From Gemmatimonadales bacterium (GTDB lineage Bacteria > Gemmatimonadota > Gemmatimonadetes > Gemmatimonadales > GWC2-71-9), in assembly GCA_025929805.1 (NCBI GenBank), contig JAICPP010000061.1:1-14437 (forward strand): a stretch of DNA of 14,437 bases. The letters are read 5' to 3'. A program made the translations under genes and the position numbers. Shown piece by piece: positions 6,666 to 13,569 of this stretch (its first letter is position 1; the number at the start of each line of letters is the position of its first letter). The notes beneath the pieces are model-generated. The model worked only from the letters and a program-made list of their open reading frames with translations, searched no databases and was not told the origin of the DNA.

Positions 6666-7202
6666 TTAGCGGTTTCCCTGGGAGGCAGCAGTGTCGCCCC
6701 CAGTTTCACCCCCAGTGTGGGTTCGGTGTCCGCCGGGCCAGGGCTCGTCCCGGACCTGGCTGATGGCCCAGACGTAGGCCGCCAGCTGGCGGCACTCTTC
6801 GTCAGTCAGATTGGATGCCGCCCCGCGCGGTGGCATGGCGACCGGTGTGCGGGTGGCCGGCTCGGGGATTCCAACGCGGATTAGCGAGTCGATTGGTTTC
6901 CACTCAGAGGCCACAAAGTTCAGGCCGGCGGTAATGGCCGAGCCGGAGGCGGGCATCCCTCCCCCATCCGGGCCGTGGCAGGTTACGCACCCACCCTTGC
7001 CACGGTACAAGCCGTCACCCTGCCGGATCATGGTAAGCGTCATGCCCTGGGGAAGCCGGGGCAGCTCCTTCGCCTGCCCGTCCTCGTTGAGATCAACTAC
7101 AACAGGCTCGGCTCCGGAGCGGGACCGCTCCTGGGCGTTCATCTCACTCGGCCTGAACCAGAAGACCAGCAGGGCGACCGCTATGAAGACCACTAGCCTC
7201 AT
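6666..7202 (-). CDS. Secreted single-heme cytochrome c, partner of the second quinoprotein
   Basis: A 178-residue protein with a signal peptide (RLVVFIAVALLVFWF ... MNAQ), one heme c site CVTCH (C72, C75, H76) and a likely distal ligand M123 in VAMPPRG. GLYRGKGGCVTCHGPDGGG is typical of class I cytochromes fused to or paired with quinoprotein dehydrogenases. The tail after residue 150 is a Gly/Thr/Pro-rich, probably disordered extension (GGHRTHTGGETGGDTAAS). The start ATG 7202 overlaps the dehydrogenase stop as ATGA and has AGGAGG six bases upstream, so the two proteins are translated as a coupled pair. The likely job is to take electrons from the dehydrogenase in the periplasm. Confidence 0.88.
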   Translation of the reverse strand: MRLVVFIAVALLVFWFRPSEMNAQERSRSGAEPVVVDLNEDGQAKELPRLPQGMTLTMIRQGDGLYRGKGGCVTCHGPDGGGMPASGSAITAGLNFVASEWKPIDSLIRVGIPEPATRTPVAMPPRGAASNLTDEECRQLAAYVWAISQVRDEPWPGGHRTHTGGETGGDTAASQGNR

Positions 7203-8962
7203 CTCCCACCTCCTGCTGCTCCGGTTGCTCTGCCAGAGGTCGAGGGCAGCGCGAATGCCAGCAACTCGTCACTTCGTGGCGCATTGATCTGGTAGTTGCC
7301 GCCTGCGGGTACAGCCACGTACTGCTGTCCGTTCACGGCGTAACTGACCGGCGGGCCGTTCACCCCGCCGTTCGCCTGGTAGCTCCAGAGTTGCTTACCC
7401 GATTTCGCATCGAAGGCGAGGAACTGACGGTCCTTGGTCCCGGTGAACACCACACCGCCGCCGGTGACCACCGCGCCGCCGATCATCGGATCCTTCACCC
7501 GCTTTTGCCAGGCGACCTTTCCGCTCTTGAGGTCTACGGCGGAGAAGAGCCCGTATTGAGGCTCGCCGGTGCCGACGAAAGCGCCACCGAGCCATAAAGC
7601 GGGAGGCCGGAAGGGCTCCTGTTTGACTTTGTAGTTCATTGGCTGATGCAGCCCCAGCACGTAGAGATAGCCCGTCTCAGGACTGAAGGCGGCCGGGGAC
7701 CATTCGGACCCGCCGTTGGCACCCGGCAGCATCCGGGTGCCCTTCGGGGTTGGGAGCGCGAACATGTTCTGCTGGGGGACGAAGGCCTGACTACGTCGGA
7801 GCGGCCGGCCGTCATCCCGGCGCATCATGTCGACCCAGCCGGTCTTGCCCGCCTGCGCTACCGCCGGGACGGTTTGTCCCGATGAATCGACGGCTTCGGC
7901 TAGAACCACCGGGCTGGCGGGATCGAGATCCCACACATCGTGGGGGATCTGCTGGAAGTGCCACTTGAGCCGGCCCGTACGGAAGTCCAGTGCGACGATA
8001 GAGTTGGTATACAGGTTGTCGCCTGGACGTACGCTGCCATCCAGGTCGGGGGATGGGTTCCCGACGGTGAAGATGACCAGGCTGCGCTCGAGATCGATCG
8101 CCGGCGCCTGCCAAACGCCGCCGCCGCCGCGTTGCCAGGCGTCGGCGTGTTTGGCACTGTCGCCTTTCTCCCGAGCGATGTTCCGATTCAGCTTCACGCC
8201 GAAGGGGTCGGTCTCGCGCCACTTGCCCCACCATCCGCCCTCCTCGGGGCTCGGGATCGTGTACCAGCGCCACACCTGATCACCGCTTTCCGCGTCCCGC
8301 GCCTCGATGAAGCCGCGGATGCCGTACTCGCCTCCACTGGTGCCCACGATGACTTTTCCATCGACCGCGATCACCGGCCCATTCAGGGCGTAGCCTTTGG
8401 TGTTGTCCGCGATCTGCTTCTCCCAAACGGTCTTGCCACTTTGAGCGTCGAGCGCCACCAGCTTGGCGTCGAGCGTGCCCATGTAGACCCGCCCGCCGTA
8501 CACCGCCACCCCGCGATTGACCGGACCGCAACAGTGCACCGTGGTGGAGAACTCGTGGGCGTACTCCCACTTCTTCGCACCGGTCGCAGCGTCCAGAGCC
8601 ACGACATGGTTGAGTGGAGTGGATACGTACATGGTCCCGTCGATCACCACTGGACTCGCTTCAAACGAATGCGGGATCCCGGTCTTGTAGCGCCAGGCCA
8701 GGCGGAGCTGTCCCACGTTGGCGGCGGATATCTGGGCCAGGGGGGAGAAGCGGCGGTTGCTGTAGTCCCGGCCATACGACGGCCAGTCGGCGCTGTCGGC
8801 GATTGCGCTGCGGAAGACGCTATCGGCTTGGGCCGCTCTTGCTCCACCTTCTCCGCCGGCTCGCTCTCCACCAGCCGCCTCGCTCTGATCTCGTCCACAG
8901 GCGGCCAGGAGATATGCCGCGCCGAGGAGGCTCAGCGGGACGATAGAATGTGGAAACTGCAT
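7199..8962 (-). CDS. PQQ-dependent dehydrogenase, predicted lipoprotein, with lanthanide-type active site
   Basis: A 587-residue eight-bladed quinoprotein. The N-terminus QFPHSIVPLSLLGAAYLLAACG carries a lipobox (LAAC, C22), followed by an Ala/Gly/Glu-rich linker, so a membrane-anchored periplasmic enzyme is predicted. Core motifs are WPSYGRDYSNRRFSPL, vicinal cysteines C144-C145 (HCCGPVNRG), metal ligands E212 (GGEYGIRG) and N302 (GNPSP), and HDVWDLDPAS with catalytic D345 and D347 at the lanthanide-marker +2 position. It is not a close copy of the XoxF-like protein in this window: an insertion-like EEGGWWGKW...WQRGGGGVW stretch and KTGWVDMMRRDDGRPL (where relatives usually have a V-Y-x-x-D-R pattern) differ. 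The start ATG 8962 has GGAGG five bases upstream. The substrate (alcohol, sugar or aldehyde) is unknown. Confidence 0.88.
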   Translation of the reverse strand: MQFPHSIVPLSLLGAAYLLAACGRDQSEAAGGERAGGEGGARAAQADSVFRSAIADSADWPSYGRDYSNRRFSPLAQISAANVGQLRLAWRYKTGIPHSFEASPVVIDGTMYVSTPLNHVVALDAATGAKKWEYAHEFSTTVHCCGPVNRGVAVYGGRVYMGTLDAKLVALDAQSGKTVWEKQIADNTKGYALNGPVIAVDGKVIVGTSGGEYGIRGFIEARDAESGDQVWRWYTIPSPEEGGWWGKWRETDPFGVKLNRNIAREKGDSAKHADAWQRGGGGVWQAPAIDLERSLVIFTVGNPSPDLDGSVRPGDNLYTNSIVALDFRTGRLKWHFQQIPHDVWDLDPASPVVLAEAVDSSGQTVPAVAQAGKTGWVDMMRRDDGRPLRRSQAFVPQQNMFALPTPKGTRMLPGANGGSEWSPAAFSPETGYLYVLGLHQPMNYKVKQEPFRPPALWLGGAFVGTGEPQYGLFSAVDLKSGKVAWQKRVKDPMIGGAVVTGGGVVFTGTKDRQFLAFDAKSGKQLWSYQANGGVNGPPVSYAVNGQQYVAVPAGGNYQINAPRSDELLAFALPSTSGRATGAAGGGR

Positions 8963-9044
8963 CGCCGCCTCCAAAAGCAGATGGGAATGCACACCTTAGG
9001 GCGCCGATAGGCAGCCGGTGGTGACCCCCATCACAGTGAGGCCA

Positions 9045-9073
9045 GGTTGTGTTACGCAACCAGAAGGTTGCGT
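9045..9073. promoter_or_regulatory. Operator 1 for the ArsR-type repressor, with an extra half-site
   Basis: A perfect palindrome with arms ACGCAACC (9054-9061) and GGTTGCGT (9066-9073) around AGAA. A further GGTTG half-site at 9045-9049 faces the left arm. The right arm contains TTGCGT (9068-9073), which serves as the -35 element of the SRPBCC/ArsR promoter, so a bound repressor would block polymerase. Confidence 0.75.
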
Positions 9074-9096
9074 GTGCCGAGGTGTCGTGCTAGACT
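9068..9096 (+). promoter_or_regulatory. Promoter of the SRPBCC/ArsR operon
   Basis: The -35 TTGCGT (9068-9073), exactly 17 bases, then -10 TAGACT (9091-9096) preceded by TGC (an extended -10). The -35 lies in operator 1. The expected transcription start, about 9103, falls in operator 2. This is a prediction from consensus and geometry. Confidence 0.6.
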
Positions 9097-9098
9097 AA

Positions 9099-9120
9099 TA
9101 GGCAACCAGAAGGTTGCCTA
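9099..9120. promoter_or_regulatory. Operator 2 for the ArsR-type repressor
   Basis: A perfect palindrome with nine-base arms TAGGCAACC (9099-9107) and GGTTGCCTA (9112-9120) around the same AGAA centre as operator 1. The centres of the two operators are 46 bases apart. It covers the predicted transcription start and ends 20 bases before the first start codon, as expected for a repressor site. Confidence 0.78.
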
Positions 9121-9140
9121 CATACACAAAGGAGGCATCG

Positions 9141-9617
9141 ATGAGCACCGCAAGCAAAGCCCCCAGCGGCTCCAGCACCGACCGAATCGAGAAAACGATC
9201 GTGCTCCGCGCCCCCCGGTCGAAGGTCTGGCGCGCCCTGACTGATCCGACCCAGTTCAGCGACTGGTTCGGAGCCACCCTCAAAGATCCGTTCACCCCCG
9301 GCGCACGGGTTCGCGGCCCGGTCACATACCCGGGGTACGAGCATCTCACCATGGACATCACCATCGAGCGGGTAGAGCCCGAGCGGCTCTTCTCCTGGCG
9401 TTGGCACCCGGGTGGCGACCCCGACATCGATCCGTCCGAGCCGATGACACTGGTAGTCTTCCAGCTCGAGGACGCTCCCGAAGGGACTCGCCTTACAGTG
9501 ACCGAAACCGGCTTCGACCGGGTACCGGTTGCACGGCGAGGCAAGGCCTATCGGGAGAACGACGAAGGTTGGACCGGACAACTGGAGAATATTCGGAAGT
9601 ACCTTGGCGCGGCGTAG
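9141..9617 (+). CDS. SRPBCC / AHSA1-like START-fold protein
   Basis: A 158-residue cytoplasmic protein of the activator-of-Hsp90-ATPase-1-like group of the SRPBCC superfamily. RIEKTIVLRAPRSKVWRALTDPTQFSDWFG is the standard opening. MDITIERVEPERLFSWRWHP and FQLEDAPEGTRLTVTETGFDRVP form the central sheet, and WTGQLENIRKYL the long C-terminal helix that closes the ligand cavity. These proteins bind small hydrophobic ligands; many form two-gene units with an ArsR regulator, and the ligand is rarely known. The start ATG 9141 has GGAGG five bases upstream. Here it is the first gene, ahead of its regulator, and would be repressed through the two operators upstream. Its expression would rise when the regulator is released. 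Confidence 0.9.
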   Translation: MSTASKAPSGSSTDRIEKTIVLRAPRSKVWRALTDPTQFSDWFGATLKDPFTPGARVRGPVTYPGYEHLTMDITIERVEPERLFSWRWHPGGDPDIDPSEPMTLVVFQLEDAPEGTRLTVTETGFDRVPVARRGKAYRENDEGWTGQLENIRKYLGAA

Positions 9618-9921
9618 AACCCCGGCTCCGGTTTTCGCTGCCCTGGGCGACGAGCACCGGCTCCGGCTGCTTGCCCGGTTGTCCTCCGGGCCGCTCTCCA
9701 TCTCGCGGCTCACGGCGGGATCGGGCATGAGCCGGCAGGGCGTGACCAAGCACCTTCGGGTCCTCGAAGGGGCGGGGCTGGTGCGCGGCACACGGAAGGG
9801 TAAGGAGAGTCTCTGGTACCTGGAGCGGCGGCGGCTCGAGGAGGCGCGCCGCTCACTGGACCTGATCTCCCAGCAATGGGATCAGGCCCTCGGCAAGCTC
9901 AAGCGGTTCGTGGAAGGCTGA
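9604..9921 (+). CDS. ArsR-family transcriptional repressor
   Basis: A 105-residue winged-helix protein. PVFAALGDEHRLRLLARLSSGP is the typical ArsR start; LSISRLTAGSGMSRQGVTKHLRVLEGAGLV (about residues 31-60) is the helix-turn-helix; GKESLWYLERRRLEEA is the wing and following helix. There are no cysteines, so it is not a metal sensor of the usual ArsR/SmtB type but belongs to the group paired with SRPBCC proteins. The best start is TTG 9604, overlapping the SRPBCC gene by 14 bases; the frame is open further upstream, to an ATG at 9529, but family similarity begins near 9604. It most likely binds the twin palindromes at 9054-9073 and 9099-9120 and represses its own operon. Confidence 0.88.
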   Translation: MARRRTPAPVFAALGDEHRLRLLARLSSGPLSISRLTAGSGMSRQGVTKHLRVLEGAGLVRGTRKGKESLWYLERRRLEEARRSLDLISQQWDQALGKLKRFVEG

Positions 9922-9933
9922 AGATTGCGAGGA

Positions 9934-10371
9934 TCAACACCGGTTGTTTCTGGCACCCAGGTCGGCATCGAGCCGCAGCGTATCGCGCGCAGGCTGCCCC
10001 AACGCAAATTGCAGGGTACCACCGGCAATGTCGCTGCCCGATCCGGTACCGGACACACCCAGCTGGACCGTGGCTGGCCCCGGCACCGCAAAGGCGGGCC
10101 CGATTTCGACGAGATAGCTTCCGTCACGCCCCGTCGTCACCGGTCCGATCTGGACATCAACTGGGTGGGCCTGGTCCGGTCGATGCTGCGAAACTTTGAA
10201 GACCAGCGTGATTCCCACCACCCCAGTACCGCAGTCGGTAATTTGTCCCCGGACGGCTCCCGTGACCGGTGCGCCGGCCGAGATCAGCAGGCTTTCCACC
10301 TCGACGCAGCCAAACGCGGCGAAGAGAAGCGTCGCAGCCCATCCTATGCGGGCTGATGGGTGCGCCACCAC
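9934..10371 (-). CDS. Small lipoprotein with a carboxypeptidase-regulatory-like beta domain
   Basis: A 145-residue protein. ARIGWAATLLFAAFGC is a lipoprotein-type signal with Cys as the likely lipidated residue. The mature part (GAPVTGAVRGQITDCGTGVVGITLVFK ... TTGRDGSYLVEIGP ... TVQLGVSGTGSGSDIAGGTL) has the beta-sandwich pattern of carboxypeptidase-regulatory-like/CNA-B-like domains, with GRDGSY as the characteristic turn. No enzymatic motif is visible. The start is GTG 10371, one of two tandem GTGs, with GGAGG seven bases upstream; this places it 28 bases inside the end of the kinase gene. The overlap and shared strand argue for co-expression with the kinase. The function is unknown; an envelope or kinase-associated role is inference. 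Confidence 0.68.
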   Translation of the reverse strand: MVAHPSARIGWAATLLFAAFGCVEVESLLISAGAPVTGAVRGQITDCGTGVVGITLVFKVSQHRPDQAHPVDVQIGPVTTGRDGSYLVEIGPAFAVPGPATVQLGVSGTGSGSDIAGGTLQFALGQPARDTLRLDADLGARNNRC

Positions 10372-11927
10372 CGGGTCGCCTCCTCCTCGCTCCAGGGCTC
10401 GATCTCGATCTCGGCCAACATCCGGTCCAGCTCCGCCGCGCTCTGCGGGCGGTCTTCCGGCTTTTTGGCGAGGCATGCAAGAACAACCCGATCCAGTTCG
10501 GGGGAAACGTCGAGCTCGGTGCGTTGCGATGGCGGACCCGGCAGTTCCTGGATGTGCTTGGCAATCATCTGGAAGCCACTGGCTGCATCGAACACCAGCT
10601 GCGCAGTCAGCAGGTAGTACGCAACGCAGCCGAGGGCATAGAGATCGGCGCGACCATCGCACTTCTCGCCCATGGCAAGCTCGGGTGACATGTACGCGGG
10701 CGTGCCGGGCGTGAGGCCGGCCGCCGTGGCCATCGAGTCCTCACCCGCGGTGGGCAGCACGGACTTGACCAGGCCGAAGTCGAGCACCTTCACGAAATCG
10801 TGCTGCAACCCGACCCGCCCCACGTGGATGTTGGCCGGCTTGATGTCACGGTGGACCAGGCTGGAGACGTGGGCCTCCTCCAGCGACTCGCACACCTGCC
10901 GCAGAATGTGGATCACCCGCTGCTGGGGCAGAGGCCCCTCCTTGCGCACCAGAGTCTCGAGATCCATCCCCTCCAGTAGCTCCATCACGAAATAGAGAGT
11001 TCCGTCTTCGGTCTCGCCAAAATCGTACAACTCGACGGTGTGCGGTGAGCGCAGCTGGGCCGCCGCCTCAGCCTCCCGGCGGAACCGGGCTACCGCCAGA
11101 CCGGCACTCTTCCGGTCCCGGGCGGCGAGCACCTCAGGATGGATCAGCTTGATGGCCGCCGGTCGGGCCAGCATCCGGTGCGACGCCCGGTATACCTCCC
11201 CCATGCCGCCCCGACCGAGCAGCTCTCCCAGTCGGTAGCTACCCAGCTCCCGTTCTCTTGCAACCTGCTTTCCCAGTCGGGTGACTACGTGCGAAATCAC
11301 GACCGCGACCCCAACCATGAGATAGCTGGGATAGTGCATCATGAAAGCGGTGAGAGCCGAACCATGGGGGTAGGTCCCGGCTGCATGTGCGATGATCATG
11401 CCGAGCGGGTCCATAGATGCGGCCACGAGCCCGGCTATTGCCATCTTCCAGGGGGAGGCCGGCACCAGCGCGGCGAACATCAAGATGACCGGTCCGGTCC
11501 AGGTGATCATTGGCCGGGCATCCATCGGGGTGGCCCACGCAGGCTCCCAGTGGATCATGAGTCCGATCAAGGCCGCACAGGCCACCATATAGACCAGAGC
11601 CAGGTCCATAACCAGCCCCGGATCGTGCTGCCCGCTGCGGAGATAGGCATACAGTCCCAGCGAGAGCAGCACGCCGGCGGCGCAGATGCTTTCACTGGCG
11701 CCGAATTCGGCCCAGCGGGGATTCCCTGGGTCGGACAGGTACAAGGCCATGTGGGCCAGCGCTGGTCCCATGATCCACAGGCCGGCCCCAACCAGCGAGA
11801 GAATCTGAAGTCGACTCGAAGCCTGCCGGAGCAAGTCGACCGGAAAGCCGCGGCGATGGCCCGCCGCGGTCTTGAGCTCCGCAGGAGTATCTCGCGCTGG
11901 CAGGCCGATCAGTTTGGCTTGGGGCAT
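10344..11927 (-). CDS. Membrane Ser/Thr protein kinase with N-terminal multi-pass domain
   Basis: A 527-residue protein. Residues about 40-216 hold roughly six hydrophobic segments (e.g. LSLVGAGLWIMGPALAHMAL, ICAAGVLLSLGLYAYL, SYLMVGVAVVISHVV). A Hanks-type kinase domain follows from about 231. The Gly loop is GRGGMGEVY (238-246); the catalytic lysine is K270 (AAIK), the alpha-C Glu about E285, the catalytic loop HRDIKPAN (359-366), the metal-binding DFG 383-385, and the activation segment ends TPAYMSPE (409-416). All catalytic residues are present, so it should be active. The membrane part is N-terminal with the kinase on the cytoplasmic side, unlike PknB, whose kinase precedes a single helix and PASTA repeats. 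The signal sensed is unknown. No ribosome site precedes ATG 11927, so a leaderless message is possible. Confidence 0.93.
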   Translation of the reverse strand: MPQAKLIGLPARDTPAELKTAAGHRRGFPVDLLRQASSRLQILSLVGAGLWIMGPALAHMALYLSDPGNPRWAEFGASESICAAGVLLSLGLYAYLRSGQHDPGLVMDLALVYMVACAALIGLMIHWEPAWATPMDARPMITWTGPVILMFAALVPASPWKMAIAGLVAASMDPLGMIIAHAAGTYPHGSALTAFMMHYPSYLMVGVAVVISHVVTRLGKQVARERELGSYRLGELLGRGGMGEVYRASHRMLARPAAIKLIHPEVLAARDRKSAGLAVARFRREAEAAAQLRSPHTVELYDFGETEDGTLYFVMELLEGMDLETLVRKEGPLPQQRVIHILRQVCESLEEAHVSSLVHRDIKPANIHVGRVGLQHDFVKVLDFGLVKSVLPTAGEDSMATAAGLTPGTPAYMSPELAMGEKCDGRADLYALGCVAYYLLTAQLVFDAASGFQMIAKHIQELPGPPSQRTELDVSPELDRVVLACLAKKPEDRPQSAAELDRMLAEIEIEPWSEEEATRWWRTHQPA

Positions 11928-12131
11928 AGTTGAAAATTACGGGTCGAACCGCCCGTAAGGGTAGGGTGGGTCACGAGAGCCGTCTCACGCCTCTCACTAG
12001 GCGACGGGTGTCCCGTTTGCAACGAGCCGAGATGCAGCGGCTTCAGGCGCGGGCGGCGGTCGGATCGCGGGTGACTGCCGGGCTGCTGGCCATTGCGGCG
12101 GCGGCGATGGAAGTCGCGCGTTATCTCTGCG
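11928..12131. other. Intergenic stretch between the kinase and amidohydrolase genes
   Basis: About 200 bases between the kinase start and the amidohydrolase stop. An 18-base element with five-base inverted arms ACGGG and CCCGT (11940-11957) lies 13 bases before the kinase start and could be an operator or part of a leader. No promoter with good spacing, RNA gene or convincing small ORF was seen; a plus-strand frame here is Arg/Ala-rich and looks non-coding. Confidence 0.4.
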
Positions 12132-13556
12132 CTAGTCGATCCCGACCCGTCCCTCGATCGAGGCGATCAGCTTGGCCGAGTCATACCCCACGCCGTCCTT
12201 GAAGACGGTGGTAGGGTTTCGAATGACCGTCGGATCCTGCGACAAGTCGCCGCGAAGTACTACCAGGTCAGCGAGCTTTCCGCGCTCGATCGAGCCCAGT
12301 CGCCGGTCGACTCCCAGGATCTTGGCACCATTCAGAGTCATGATCCGGATGGCCTCGGGAACACTGAAGCCGGCCTCGATGAACAGTTCGTAGTTCCTCT
12401 GGTCGCCGTAACCCGCCAGAGCGCCCCCGATACCAGTAGGATCTACGCCGGCACCCAGGAGCCCGCCCGACTTCACGAACTCCCGCTCGAAGGCCATGGC
12501 GCTCCGCAACCCCTCCACCGCGATGGGTCCACTCTCCGCGGAGTCGATCTCATGGCGGATCTTGAGGTAGCTCTCCCGGACCTCCGGGGCCATGGCGTTG
12601 AGCACGCGCGGCTCGCGGGTCGGGCGACCGGCGACAAACGGCTCGTACACCGCCAGCGTGGATGTCATGGAGACACCCCGCTTGACCATGGTCTGGATGA
12701 CGGAGCGCGCGGTCTCGCTGCTGGCGTCCGCCTGACTGTTCCGGCCGATGTCTGCTATAGGACAGACATCCGGTTGCCTCGATGAGACGAAGTCCGAGGC
12801 GGTCAAGAGTCCGTGCTCGAGATTGTCGATACCCAGCTCCACGGCCTCACGGAATGAGACCGAGCAGAGGTGGCCGGTGACTTTCATCTTGTGCTTGTGC
12901 GCTTCCTCGATGGCGGCGCTCAGCTCCGCGCGGCGGATGTCGGTGTAGGCCTTGATCCAGGTGGCTCCTTCGCTGCCCCAATAGGCAACGAACCTCCGGG
13001 CCTCCTCTGGAGAGGTCACCACATCCATGCTTCCGCCGCCGCCCGCACCGGTTATGTAGGGCGCGGTGAGGTGGATCCGCGGTCCGGGAACGAGGCCGCT
13101 GTCGATGGACTGCCGGAGGTTGATTTCGGCGTAGGGAGAACGACCACCGGCAGTGCGGATGGTGGTAACTCCGGATGCGAGATACAACCGGGGACCGGTA
13201 TAGGACATCTGAGCGGCCCGCCCACCGGCCGCGGTGTAGAACAGATGGTTGTGCATGCCGATCAGCCCGGGGATGACCGTATGCCCCTTGAGGTCCAGAC
13301 CGAGAGCACCGGCTGGCACCCGTACTCGTGCTGCGGGCCCCACCTCAGCAATGCGGCCGTCGCGGATCACCACCGTTTGATCGGAGGCCGGCCGTTTCCC
13401 GGTTCCATCCACCAACAGCACGTGGGTCAGCGCGACCACCGCCGTATCCACGCTGACGTACTTTCGCACTTCCTCGGACAGGGAGTCGGGACGCTGGGCC
13501 GGCAGCGTGCGAGTAAAGAGCGAGACCAGCGCAAGTGCGAGCACGGTGATGCGCAT
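12132..13556 (-). CDS. Secreted metal-dependent amidohydrolase (imidazolonepropionase-like)
   Basis: A 474-residue protein with a signal peptide (RITVLALALVSLFTRTLPAQ). After a small beta domain (VLLVDGTGKRPASDQTVVIRDGRIAEVGP) comes the TIM barrel: HxH metal site GMHNH (H102, H104), K202 in WIKAYTD as a possible carbamylated lysine, H229 (KVTGHL), H248 (NLEHGL) and D372 (GAGVDP). The end, RRLGSIERGKLADLVVL, is typical of the superfamily. It hydrolyses an amide, peptide or lactam-type bond in the periplasm or outside the cell; family relatives include Xaa-Pro/Xaa-Lys dipeptidases and imidazolonepropionase-like enzymes. The substrate cannot be read from the sequence. The start ATG 13556 has GGAG six bases upstream and lies 13 bases after the multicopper oxidase stop, so the two are probably one operon. 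Confidence 0.9.
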   Translation of the reverse strand: MRITVLALALVSLFTRTLPAQRPDSLSEEVRKYVSVDTAVVALTHVLLVDGTGKRPASDQTVVIRDGRIAEVGPAARVRVPAGALGLDLKGHTVIPGLIGMHNHLFYTAAGGRAAQMSYTGPRLYLASGVTTIRTAGGRSPYAEINLRQSIDSGLVPGPRIHLTAPYITGAGGGGSMDVVTSPEEARRFVAYWGSEGATWIKAYTDIRRAELSAAIEEAHKHKMKVTGHLCSVSFREAVELGIDNLEHGLLTASDFVSSRQPDVCPIADIGRNSQADASSETARSVIQTMVKRGVSMTSTLAVYEPFVAGRPTREPRVLNAMAPEVRESYLKIRHEIDSAESGPIAVEGLRSAMAFEREFVKSGGLLGAGVDPTGIGGALAGYGDQRNYELFIEAGFSVPEAIRIMTLNGAKILGVDRRLGSIERGKLADLVVLRGDLSQDPTVIRNPTTVFKDGVGYDSAKLIASIEGRVGID

Positions 13557-13569
13557 CGATGGCTCCAGA

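Noticed and set aside
7940..9010. Long plus-strand open frame (356 codons) opposite the second quinoprotein
   Set aside because: It is antisense to a clearly coding, motif-rich gene and shows no family pattern; long shadow frames are expected in high-GC DNA.
9934..10662. Longer version of the lipoprotein gene reaching far into the kinase gene
   Set aside because: The extra N-terminal part is an out-of-frame reading of the kinase domain; the GTG at 10371 with GGAGG and a lipoprotein signal explains the gene better.
11930..12202. Small plus-strand gene upstream of the kinase
   Set aside because: It has an Arg/Ala-rich composition, no ribosome site and no domain, and it runs into the end of the amidohydrolase gene.
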